Below, one piece after another: positions 1 to 6,298 of a stretch of DNA of 13,926 nucleotides. Source of the DNA: Lachnospiraceae bacterium UBA4381. GTDB taxonomy: Bacteria; Bacillota; Clostridia; Lachnospirales; Lachnospiraceae. The position numbers and the translations under genes were made by a program. The DNA lies in NCBI GenBank assembly GCA_002391105.1, contig DGRT01000041.1, positions 273 through 14,198 on the forward strand. Direction: 5' to 3'. Within the stretch, counting starts at the first letter, position 1, and every line of letters starts with the position of its first letter. Below the pieces are notes generated by a model. The model did not search any database. It had not been told where the DNA came from and saw only the letters and a program-made list of their open reading frames with translations.

Positions 1-1265
1 TCCTGACCGCCGATATCAAGGATGGTATCAACCTTAGGATTGAAGAATGCAGCGGCAGTGTAGTGAGCTATAGTCTCAACCTCACCATAGTCCAGATTAA
101 AGGCAGACTTGAGAAGTGCTTCGCCATATCCGGTTGAACAGCTTCCTGCTATATGGGCATCCTTTGGAAGGAGGCTGTATATCTCTTTCATTGCTTTAAT
201 AGTTGTATTTACCGGACTACCGTTATTATTACTATAGAAATCGTAGAGCAGTTCTCCTTCTTCGCCAATCAGCGCAAGCTTGGTGGTTGTAGAACCGGCA
301 TCTATACCAAGGAATACATTTCCTTTATAACTGCTAAGCTCACCTCTACGAACAGTATATTGGGACATTCTGTCAGAGAATTCTTTATATTCCTTTTCGT
401 CCTTGAACAGAGGATTCATTCTGTTAACTTCCATCTCTATCTTTAGATCGGGAGTCAGCTTTGAAGCAAGCTCTGACAGAGTAATATTTGTATCCTCCTC
501 TGCATGTAGAGCGGCTCCGGCTGCAGCAAAAAGATGAGAATTATCGGGTACGATGGCGTGTTCGTCATCCAGATTAAGAGTTTCTATAAATCTAAGCCTT
601 AACTGATCCAGGAAATGAAGAGGACCACCAAGAAATGCGACATAGCCTCTGATCGGTTTTCCACAGGCAAGTCCGGATATAGTCTGATTTACAACAGCCT
701 GGAATATGGAGGCTGAAAGATTAGGCTTGGTTGCGCCTTCATTGATAAGTGGCTGTATATCTGTCTTGGCAAATACTCCACATCTGGCAGCTATAGGGTG
801 GATAGTATCATAGTCTTTCGCCAGTTCATTCAGTCCGCCTGCATCTGTCATAAGCAGAGCGGCCATCTGGTCGATAAATGAACCGGTACCACCGGCACAG
901 ACTGAGTTCATACGCTGCTCGATACCGTGCTTGGAGAAATATATTATCTTTGCGTCCTCGCCACCCAGCTCTATAGCAACCTCGGTCTGAGGGGCATATT
1001 TTTTAAGAGCGGTAGAAACGCATACTACTTCCTGTTCAAAAGGAATACCAATTACATTAGAAAGAGCGAGTCCTCCGGAACCGGTTATTTCTGCTGCAAC
1101 AACTGTATCGCCGATGGAAGCTACTGCATTTTCCAGAAGCTCTCTCAGTGTTTCCTTTATCTTAGCAAAATGCCTTTTATATTCTGAATATAGAATCTTT
1201 CCGTCTTCGTCTATGACTGCAACCTTTACGGTTGTCGAGCCAATATCAATACCTAGATGTTTCAA
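1..1265 (-). CDS. 2-hydroxyacyl-CoA dehydratase activator, two-domain (BcrA/BadF ATPase family), 3' part missing
   Basis: I translated 421 codons on the minus strand; the gene continues past the left edge. Two BcrA/BadF-type ATPase domains lie in tandem. Domain 1 opens with the phosphate-binding motif GIDIGSTTVK at residues 5-14, and domain 2 with GIDAGSTTTK at residues 320-329. Domain 1 has NSVCAGGTGSFID (Cys123) and ARCGVFAKTD (Cys162), the positions where HgdC-type activators hold a [4Fe-4S] cluster at the dimer interface. Known activators of this family use ATP to drive single-electron transfer onto a 2-hydroxyacyl-CoA dehydratase or benzoyl-CoA reductase-like partner. In Clostridia a ~1400-residue form fuses two such domains to a dehydratase-like C-terminus; I infer this is that form, but the C-terminus is outside the window. 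The start is TTG at 1265-1263. It is forced: a TGA lies in frame three codons upstream (1274-1272), the next in-frame Met is far inside domain 1, and AAGGAG sits at 1280-1275. The physiological substrate cannot be told. Confidence 0.9.
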   Translation of the reverse strand, partial: MKHLGIDIGSTTVKVAVIDEDGKILYSEYKRHFAKIKETLRELLENAVASIGDTVVAAEITGSGGLALSNVIGIPFEQEVVCVSTALKKYAPQTEVAIELGGEDAKIIYFSKHGIEQRMNSVCAGGTGSFIDQMAALLMTDAGGLNELAKDYDTIHPIAARCGVFAKTDIQPLINEGATKPNLSASIFQAVVNQTISGLACGKPIRGYVAFLGGPLHFLDQLRLRFIETLNLDDEHAIVPDNSHLFAAAGAALHAEEDTNITLSELASKLTPDLKIEMEVNRMNPLFKDEKEYKEFSDRMSQYTVRRGELSSYKGNVFLGIDAGSTTTKLALIGEEGELLYDFYSNNNGSPVNTTIKAMKEIYSLLPKDAHIAGSCSTGYGEALLKSAFNLDYGEVETIAHYTAAAFFNPKVDTILDIGGQ

Positions 1266-1400
1266 ATTGATTCACTCCTTTTTGAGACTTTTACTATATA
1301 ATTATGGTATAAGCCCAAACCACGCCCTGACATCATTTTGATATTGTTAAATGATACATAAGCTGTTAAAAACCGTGGGTTTGGATGCTGATATCAGAAT
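1266..1400 (-). promoter_or_regulatory. Candidate structured 5' leader of the dehydratase activator
   Basis: If transcription starts about 7 bases after the -10 at 1412-1407, the activator mRNA has an untranslated leader of about 135 nt. In RNA sense, CCAAACCCACG (1384-1374) can pair with CGTGGTTTGG (1324-1315) through 10 pairs with one bulged C. Nested inside, ATCATTT (1355-1349) pairs perfectly with AAATGAT (1338-1332), leaving a 10-nt loop. About 35 nt then separate the outer stem from the AAGGAG ribosome binding site. There is no U-run after the outer stem, so it does not look like a terminator. I do not recognise it as any known riboswitch class. It could be a cis-regulatory RNA, a protein-binding site, or chance pairing in AT-rich DNA. 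Confidence 0.35.
1388..1397. promoter_or_regulatory. 10-bp perfect palindrome at the predicted transcription start (possible operator)
   Basis: CTGATATCAG reads the same on both strands and lies just downstream of the minus-strand -10 box, overlapping the first transcribed bases of the activator leader. That is a typical place for a repressor site, but only one copy is seen and no regulator gene is adjacent, so the assignment is tentative. Confidence 0.25.
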
Positions 1401-1406
1401 TAAGTT

Positions 1407-1435
1407 ATTATAAACTATACATATTAAAACATCAA
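1407..1435 (-). promoter_or_regulatory. Promoter for the dehydratase activator gene
   Basis: On the minus strand, TTGATG (1435-1430) and a perfect TATAAT (1412-1407) are separated by 17 bp, a sigma-A type arrangement. The predicted start near 1400 leaves a long leader before the TTG start codon at 1265. Confidence 0.6.
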
Positions 1436-1458
1436 TCCAAAAACAATAAAAACTTTCT

Positions 1459-1486
1459 TTAATATCTTGGCTTATTATGGTATTAT
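1459..1486 (+). promoter_or_regulatory. Extended -10 promoter for the rhomboid-like gene
   Basis: TGGTATTAT (1478-1486) matches an extended -10 (TGnTATAAT) with one mismatch in the hexamer. A weak -35, TTAATA, lies at 1459-1464 with a 16-bp spacer. The predicted start near 1493 gives a leader of about 30 nt to the ATG at 1522. It also overlaps the in-frame ATG at 1477, which argues against that upstream codon being the start. Confidence 0.5.
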
Positions 1487-1521
1487 TGACTATGTATGTA
1501 AAAAAAGAAATGAGGAAAAAT

Positions 1522-2547
1522 ATGAGCCTTTTAAACAAACTGGAGAAAAAATTATACAAATACACTATACCTAATCTTTATTTTGGAATAATCATCTGTA
1601 CTATAATTGGTTATGTCATAAGATATGTATTTCCATCTCTATATAATCAACTGCTCCTTATTCCCTATATGGTTGTTGTAAGAGGACAGGTATGGAGACT
1701 GTTCACGTGGATATTTACAGTTCCCTACGAAGGCGGTCTGCTCACCATATTATTACTTCCCATAAATCTATATTTCTATTATTATCTTGGTAAAAATCTG
1801 GAAATGTACTGGGGCAGGTTTCTGTATAATCTGTATGTATTAGGCGGTGCAATTCTTACAGATATACTTGTTGTTATCGGAGGCTTCTATTTTTATTACT
1901 GGAGTGCAGACAGTGAAACCAATAAGGCTGTATTTCCGTATGATGTCCAGTTGCTTGCTGATCCGGTGTCTGCGGCACTAAGCATAACCAGATATATGTA
2001 TATAAGCATTTTCCTTGCCTTTACGGTATTTGGAGGAGACAGACTGGTATATCTTTATTTCTTTATTCCTATAAAAATGAAATGGCTGGGATATATTGAT
2101 CTTGTACTCATGGGTTACTATTTCATTACAGGCGGTCTTTTTACAAAAATCATAGTTTTTTGTTCACTGGCAAACTACTTTACATATTTCCTGATAAATC
2201 TAAAAAGGGATATCCCAAGTGTCGGTCAGTTGCAGCATAGATATAAGTTTCATAAAGCGGTGCAGAAGCAGAAACATTCCCGAAGAGAAGCTGAGCATGA
2301 ATTAAAAAGAAGACGGGCAAAGACCGGAGCTACCTACAATTCAGATGGAACTATCCAGTTTCCCGGTGGTTCCAATATCATACCGCCCGGTTATGGAAAT
2401 CCGGATTCCATATCAATACATAAATGTGCTGTTTGCGGTAGAACAGAGAAAACGAATCCTGAACTGGAATTCAGATTCTGCTCCAGGTGTAATGGGAACT
2501 ATGAATATTGCTCTGAACATCTATATACGCATAAGCATGTAGAGTGA
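1522..2547 (+). CDS. Rhomboid/Derlin-like membrane protein with C-terminal Cys/His zinc-binding-like tail
   Basis: A 341-residue protein with about five to six hydrophobic segments between residues 17 and 225, then a basic linker (about 226-268) and a cytosolic-looking tail. Residues 54-66, RGQVWRLFTWIFT, resemble the GQxWRLxTxxF signature before the L1 loop of rhomboid-fold proteins. The GxSx catalytic serine motif of active rhomboid proteases is absent: the region where it would be expected reads SITRYMYISIFLAF (154-167). So this is probably a non-proteolytic, Derlin-like member. The tail carries C302-x2-C305, C320-x2-C323, C330 and H333/H337/H339, suggesting a zinc ribbon or related metal site. 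The ATG at 1522 is chosen because GAGG lies 6 nt upstream (1512-1515). An earlier in-frame ATG at 1477 lies inside the promoter. The gene is divergent from the activator and followed, after about 100 nt, by two unknown genes. Fold assignment is fairly confident; role unknown. Confidence 0.75.
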   Translation: MSLLNKLEKKLYKYTIPNLYFGIIICTIIGYVIRYVFPSLYNQLLLIPYMVVVRGQVWRLFTWIFTVPYEGGLLTILLLPINLYFYYYLGKNLEMYWGRFLYNLYVLGGAILTDILVVIGGFYFYYWSADSETNKAVFPYDVQLLADPVSAALSITRYMYISIFLAFTVFGGDRLVYLYFFIPIKMKWLGYIDLVLMGYYFITGGLFTKIIVFCSLANYFTYFLINLKRDIPSVGQLQHRYKFHKAVQKQKHSRREAEHELKRRRAKTGATYNSDGTIQFPGGSNIIPPGYGNPDSISIHKCAVCGRTEKTNPELEFRFCSRCNGNYEYCSEHLYTHKHVE

Positions 2548-2649
2548 TGACAGTTGGCGATAATAAGGTGCTATAACGAGACAGGATATCGTTACATATG
2601 ACTTATAACAGGACATGATACTATAACTTTTTTTTGAGAGGAATTGATT

Positions 2650-4059
2650 ATGATAAAAGAAGGCAAGATACTTCTGACAGATATAAGAGCAGACAGAAAC
2701 AGAGAGGAAGCTATCATTAAATTTCAAAGACTGCTGGCGAGTGCATTTAAAAACTATGCCACCGTCAAGCTTTCCATGAACCTTTTTACCATGTATGAGA
2801 TGTCAGAGGATATAAGTCTCGACAGAAGAGATGAGATAGAAGGATATATAGATCTGATTAATATGGCGCTGAGAAGCATTTATCTTGATAAAGGTAATGT
2901 TGAAGAATCGCTTGTTTCTGATATAAGAGAGATAAGGGATAAGATTACCGCTTCTATGCGGACTCTTACAGGATATACCGATGCACTTGAGGTATATGAA
3001 TATATTCTCAACAGATTTGAGCCGAAGATACTTGGAACTGTTGAAGAGGATATTGATATAGATACTTTGGCAAATGATATGTATAGCTTTGTTTTTTCTG
3101 AGGATGACAAGGTTCTTATAAATACACGTATTCAGGAATTTATAGCTCAGCTTCCTGTCAGAATGACGAAAGCAAGATTTTATGATATAATATCGAATTC
3201 CTTAATGATTTATAAGGGTGGTGAGCAGAGTGCTGTAAATGATTTTGCTGAAAGTATTCGTGATTCGGCATTGATGAATCTGAGTACTGATATGGAAGGC
3301 TATGATAAGCTTTCTGAGATCTATGCTGCTCTTAAGAGTACTGACTATAAGTCTCTTTCCAAAGAAGGCTATGATACAGCATCTGATATGATAACGGATG
3401 CAACAGCCATCATTCAGGAGGCTGTAACGGATTATCTTATGCTTACTGAGATAATAAATGATGTACTTATCATTCTATATACAAATAGTATAGCATCGGA
3501 TAAATATGAAACAGAAGAATATAAGATAGCTTCAGAGATTATCTCAGAGATAATTCAGGCTGATGATATATATCAGACCTCTGACAGATTTGATAAGCTT
3601 TTTTCAAAGCTTGAAGGAGCACAGGAGGAGGCTTATGAAACCTTATCCCGTCTTGAGGTAAATCTTGATGACCTCTATAATGTTTATTACGATATGTATG
3701 AAACAGGAACTATAAGGGACAGCTTTGATAAGCTCTATAAAGCAGATATGCTTACCTCAAGCTCTCTGTTTATGGATATTGATTCCTCTGTTCCTGATAT
3801 CAAGGTAGTAAATGAAGAGGCTGACGAAATATATATCGAAGAAATAAAGAGCAGTCTGATAGAGGACTTTAATAAGCATTTTGAAGGTCTCAGTAAATAT
3901 GAAAGAAGAAGTATCATGGCTAAGGTGCTTTCTCTTATGCCGGTATTCTTTAATTCAAGGGATGAGATTCTTGAATACTTTAAGTATGCTCTTTCAAGCT
4001 GCAGTGATATGGGAGAGCTGACTGCGTTTCGTGATATAGCAGGAGATATGATGCTATGA
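2650..4059 (+). CDS. Conserved-looking hypothetical protein, acidic and helical (469 aa)
   Basis: I do not recognise this protein. It is 469 residues long, strongly acidic, with long Glu/Asp/Lys-rich stretches typical of an all-helical soluble protein. There is no signal peptide, no membrane segment and no nucleotide-binding or metal-binding motif. It contains no cysteine before the last dozen or so residues and few glycines or prolines, which fits elongated helical bundles. The start is ATG at 2650, with AGAGGA at 2637-2642; the in-frame TTG at 2644 is too close to that ribosome binding site. It overlaps the next gene by ATGA, so the two are very likely translationally coupled and may act together. 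Codon use matches its neighbours, giving no sign of recent transfer. A scaffold or regulatory role is possible but nothing in the sequence proves it. Confidence 0.8.
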   Translation: MIKEGKILLTDIRADRNREEAIIKFQRLLASAFKNYATVKLSMNLFTMYEMSEDISLDRRDEIEGYIDLINMALRSIYLDKGNVEESLVSDIREIRDKITASMRTLTGYTDALEVYEYILNRFEPKILGTVEEDIDIDTLANDMYSFVFSEDDKVLINTRIQEFIAQLPVRMTKARFYDIISNSLMIYKGGEQSAVNDFAESIRDSALMNLSTDMEGYDKLSEIYAALKSTDYKSLSKEGYDTASDMITDATAIIQEAVTDYLMLTEIINDVLIILYTNSIASDKYETEEYKIASEIISEIIQADDIYQTSDRFDKLFSKLEGAQEEAYETLSRLEVNLDDLYNVYYDMYETGTIRDSFDKLYKADMLTSSSLFMDIDSSVPDIKVVNEEADEIYIEEIKSSLIEDFNKHFEGLSKYERRSIMAKVLSLMPVFFNSRDEILEYFKYALSSCSDMGELTAFRDIAGDMML

Positions 4060-4382
4060 AAATGAGTATAGTTACCGGTATTTACTCAGATATGACAGAA
4101 GATAAGGAGTTTGCAAAGCTCCTCAAAGCTGTTGCCCGGAAGAAACCTGTGGCAACCGGTCTTTTTGTTGTTACAAGACCGTTATATGATGCCGGTATTA
4201 TGGAAATATATGATTATAATGAACTGCTTCAGCCTTTTTATCGTAAGAAAAAGCAGAGGTTAGATATAATCGGTATATCAAAGTCCCGTGATGGAGCTAA
4301 GGAAATTGTTAAAAATATAATAGATGATATGTATGATAAACTGGGAACTATAAATGTAACTGAGTTCTTTAATTTAAGATAA
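4056..4382 (+). CDS. Small hypothetical protein (108 aa), coupled to the upstream gene
   Basis: An unrecognised 108-residue soluble protein with mixed alpha/beta character: hydrophobic strand-like stretches (GLFVVTRPL at about 36-44 and RLDIIGIS near 68-75) and a C-terminal helix. It has a basic patch, YRKKKQR, at about 62-68. No signal peptide, no membrane segment, no cysteine. The start ATG (4056-4058) overlaps the upstream stop in the arrangement ATGA, with AGGAG at 4041-4045 inside the upstream gene; a second in-frame ATG at 4062 is possible. The tight coupling suggests a complex or a shared pathway with the 469-residue protein. No obvious terminator follows before the next promoter. Confidence 0.75.
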   Translation: MKMSIVTGIYSDMTEDKEFAKLLKAVARKKPVATGLFVVTRPLYDAGIMEIYDYNELLQPFYRKKKQRLDIIGISKSRDGAKEIVKNIIDDMYDKLGTINVTEFFNLR

Positions 4383-4449
4383 AGTAAATTCGAAAACCTG
4401 AGATTGATTAAAAATATAAAATCAAAGGTAGAATATACTTCAAATAAGA

Positions 4450-4478
4450 TTGGTTTACATAATATGAGTTTGTATAAT
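4450..4478 (+). promoter_or_regulatory. Promoter for the DUF2953-gerW operon
   Basis: TTGGTT (4450-4455), a 17-bp spacer and a perfect TATAAT (4473-4478). The start would fall near 4485, only about 11 nt before the ATG at 4496, so the transcript would be almost leaderless. The spacing and -10 fit the vegetative sigma factor rather than sigma-E or sigma-G. Confidence 0.6.
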
Positions 4479-4495
4479 CAGATAGAAAGACTATT

Positions 4496-5599
4496 ATGGC
4501 TATATTACTAATGATTTTAAAAATTATAGGAATAATTCTTCTGGTAATACTTGGTCTGATCCTTCTTATCATTTTGCTGGTACTTTTTATGCCTATCAGT
4601 TACCGGATAAGCGGAGTACATAATGAAAATGAAACAATGGCAAATGTAACTGTCAGGTATATGATAGTTAAAGCACTGGCGGGATTTGAAAAAGGAACAG
4701 GGGTGGATTACAAGGTCAAGATTCTTTTCTTCCAGATATTCCCTAAGAAAGAAGGCAAAAAGAAAAAGAATGAGGAGAATATATGGGAAAATGATGAGGA
4801 CATGGACGATGCTTCTCTGGATGATCTGTCAGAAGGTACTTCCGATGTAGATGCTGTTCCGGTTGCAGCAAATATGGAACAGACCTCAGAAACTGATAAC
4901 GTATCATTACAGTCGGATGCTGAACAGACATCAGGAGTTGATAACTCGTTATCGCAATCTGATGCAGAACATACATCAAATTCTGATGAAGTGTCAATCA
5001 TGTCTGATATAGATGATATAGAAGCATCACCTGAATATCAAAAGGAATTGGAAAAGCTGGAAAAAGAAAAGCTGCGTCAGCAAAAGAAAGAAGAAAAGCG
5101 TCTTAAAAAACAGGCTGAGGCAGAAAACAGATCTGAGGGTGATGTGGAAGAACTCGGTATTGGAGACAGGATAGATAAGCTGATGGACAAGGTGAATGAT
5201 ACGCTTACCAATATTGATGAAAAGTATCAAAATGCTATGGTAAAGGCTGACCATGTTATGCAGCTTCTGGACAGAGAATATACACAGAGAACCCTTAAAA
5301 GAGTTCTGAAGATTGTTAAGAGATTATTCGGTACTATTAAACCGAAGAAAAGTAAAGGCTATCTTCATATGGGACTGGGTTCCTCTGCTGATACGGGGGA
5401 TATACTTGGTAAGATATCGATGTTTTATCCATTATATGGCAGATGGCTTATAATAGAACCTGATTTTTATTACAAGGTTATGGAAGGGGAGCTCGATATA
5501 AAGGGCAGGATATATCTCTTCAGAATAGTCGGTCCGGCTATTGGAATGATTCTTACTAGAGATTTCTGGAGAACAGTTAAACTGGCGAAGAAAATATAA
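4496..5599 (+). CDS. ytfI: DUF2953 membrane protein (YtfI-like)
   Basis: 367 residues. Residues 1-32 form one long hydrophobic N-terminal segment (Leu/Ile-rich), followed by a beta-like region ending at KVKILFFQIFPKK (73-85). Residues 86-215 are a low-complexity charged linker, including three 15-residue acidic repeats (128-172) and a Lys/Glu coiled-coil-like stretch (181-210). The conserved C-terminal DUF2953 region covers about 285-367 (LHMGLGSSADTGDILG, then YPLYGRWLIIEPDF). In Bacillus subtilis ytfI encodes a DUF2953 protein directly before ytfJ/gerW; the same order is seen here, which supports the name. The family has a sporulation-linked distribution but no proven biochemical role. The start codon has no clear Shine-Dalgarno sequence, only AGAAAGA at 4484-4490. 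The symbol is by family and context, not proven orthology. Confidence 0.8.
   Translation: MAILLMILKIIGIILLVILGLILLIILLVLFMPISYRISGVHNENETMANVTVRYMIVKALAGFEKGTGVDYKVKILFFQIFPKKEGKKKKNEENIWENDEDMDDASLDDLSEGTSDVDAVPVAANMEQTSETDNVSLQSDAEQTSGVDNSLSQSDAEHTSNSDEVSIMSDIDDIEASPEYQKELEKLEKEKLRQQKKEEKRLKKQAEAENRSEGDVEELGIGDRIDKLMDKVNDTLTNIDEKYQNAMVKADHVMQLLDREYTQRTLKRVLKIVKRLFGTIKPKKSKGYLHMGLGSSADTGDILGKISMFYPLYGRWLIIEPDFYYKVMEGELDIKGRIYLFRIVGPAIGMILTRDFWRTVKLAKKI
4877..5011 (+). repeat. Three in-frame 45-bp repeats encoding 15-residue acidic units in the DUF2953 protein
   Basis: Residues 128-142, 143-157 and 158-172 align as EQTSETDNVSLQSDA, EQTSGVDNSLSQSDA and EHTSNSDEVSIMSDI. The unit length is an exact multiple of three, so copy-number change would keep the frame. 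It lies in the linker between the membrane segment and the conserved C-terminal domain. Confidence 0.8.
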
Positions 5600-5628
5600 T
5601 TTAAATAATAAGTTTCAGGAGGAGTACA

Positions 5629-6045
5629 ATGGCAAACGGTAATGATTTTAATTCTACAGTTAATTCTCTTTTTAAGGGAATGGATGCATTTCTGACTTCC
5701 AAATCAGTAGTTGGCGAGCCTATAAAGGTTGGAGATACAACGATTATTCCACTCTGCGATGTGAACTTTGGCGTAGGTGCCGGAGCTTATGGCGGCAAAA
5801 GATCCGACTCTGCAGGCGGTGGAATGGGTGGAAAGCTTTCACCTACAGCAATTATTGTTATAAAGGATGGATATTCCCAGATAATCAACGTTAATGAAGA
5901 TAAGGGTTCTCTTGGAAAGGTTCTGGATATGATTCCGGGAGTTGCAGAAAAGCTTAAGGCTGTTCTGAATAAGAATACAGTAACCGAAGAAGAAATGGAA
6001 AAAATAGAAGAGGTTGCTGAGAATCTGACAGATGAGGAATTCTGA
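5629..6045 (+). CDS. gerW: GerW family spore protein (YtfJ)
   Basis: 138 residues; typical of the GerW/YtfJ family. Seen in the sequence: an N-terminal helix (FNSTVNSLFKGMDAFL, 7-22), the family core KSVVGEPIKVGDTTIIPL (25-41) followed by CDVNFGVGAGAYGG (43-56), a glycine-rich loop (about 47-68) and SPTAIIVIKDG (71-81), then a charged C-terminal tail (about 113-138). In Bacillus subtilis YtfJ/GerW is a spore protein needed for efficient germination. The gene sits 29 nt after the DUF2953 gene and has a strong GGAGGAG ribosome binding site at 5618-5624. It converges on the tRNA-Leu gene, with the shared hairpin at 6054-6087 between them. Its presence implies that this organism or its recent ancestors form spores, although the family is also kept in some Clostridia not seen to sporulate. 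Confidence 0.92.
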   Translation: MANGNDFNSTVNSLFKGMDAFLTSKSVVGEPIKVGDTTIIPLCDVNFGVGAGAYGGKRSDSAGGGMGGKLSPTAIIVIKDGYSQIINVNEDKGSLGKVLDMIPGVAEKLKAVLNKNTVTEEEMEKIEEVAENLTDEEF

Positions 6046-6050
6046 TATAT

Positions 6051-6087
6051 AAAAAAGATCCATATCTATTAAATAGACTGGATCTTT
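6051..6087 (-). terminator. Intrinsic terminator of tRNA-Leu (may also stop gerW)
   Basis: The arms AAAGATCCA (6054-6062) and TGGATCTTT (6079-6087) are perfect inverted repeats, with a second inner stem TCTAT/ATAGA and a TAA loop. On the minus strand the hairpin is followed by six Ts (complement of 6056-6051). On the plus strand only three Ts at the stem end follow, so termination of gerW from it would be weaker. Confidence 0.8.
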
Positions 6088-6094
6088 AAATCTG

Positions 6095-6178
6095 TGCCGG
6101 CGGCGGGGGTCGAACCCGCACGGTATTGCTACCAACAGATTTTGAGTCTGCCTCGTCTGCCAATTCCGACACGCCGGC
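6095..6178 (-). tRNA. tRNA-Leu (anticodon CAA)
   Basis: An 84-nt class II tRNA. Acceptor arms GCCGGCG (6178-6172) and CGCCGGC (6102-6096) pair fully, with discriminator A at 6095. The anticodon stem GCAGA/TCTGT encloses the loop CTCAAAA, which places CAA at positions 34-36, reading UUG. The long variable arm contains GGTA/TACC, and the T arm is GCGGG-TTCGACC-CCCGC. The 3' CCA is not encoded (the next bases are CAG), so it must be added after transcription. It is a lone tRNA gene with its own promoter and terminator. Confidence 0.96.
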
Positions 6179-6194
6179 TCAAGCACTAGATGAG

Positions 6195-6223
6195 ATACTA
6201 TCATAGTTTTATGATTTAGTCAA
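6195..6223 (-). promoter_or_regulatory. Promoter of tRNA-Leu
   Basis: On the minus strand, TTGACT (6223-6218), a 17-bp spacer and TAGTAT (6200-6195) preceded by TGA, which makes an extended -10. Transcription would start near 6188, about 10 nt before the mature 5' end. Confidence 0.7.
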
Positions 6224-6298
6224 TTTTAGAATAAAACTATTACTTATATTTTAATTTGACACTAATATTAATATTTTATGCAGAAAAGGAGAAACAAC

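Noticed and set aside
1477..1521. Upstream ATG extending the rhomboid-like protein by 15 residues
   Set aside because: It lies inside the extended -10 promoter and has no ribosome binding site, whereas 1522 has GAGG 6 nt upstream.
2626..2635. Run of eight Ts after the rhomboid-like gene, resembling an intrinsic terminator
   Set aside because: No hairpin lies directly before it. The nearest stem (TAACGA 2574-2579 with TCGTTA 2589-2594) is over 30 nt upstream, and the T-run runs straight into the next ribosome binding site.
4708..5001. Long antisense open frames opposite the DUF2953 linker
   Set aside because: They arise from the repetitive acidic/lysine codons of the sense gene and have no ribosome binding site or recognisable product.
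6095..6178. tRNA-Leu as an integration site for a mobile element
   Set aside because: No integrase, no duplicated tRNA 3' end and no change in gene type on either side were seen.
6256..6261. Perfect TTGACA as the galE -35 box
   Set aside because: No acceptable -10 lies 16-18 bp downstream, and a start there would fall in the galE ribosome binding site. No convincing galE promoter was found.
6278..6298. Upstream in-frame ATG for galE
   Set aside because: It would place the AGGAG site within the coding region, and the family N-terminus starts at the ATG at 6299.
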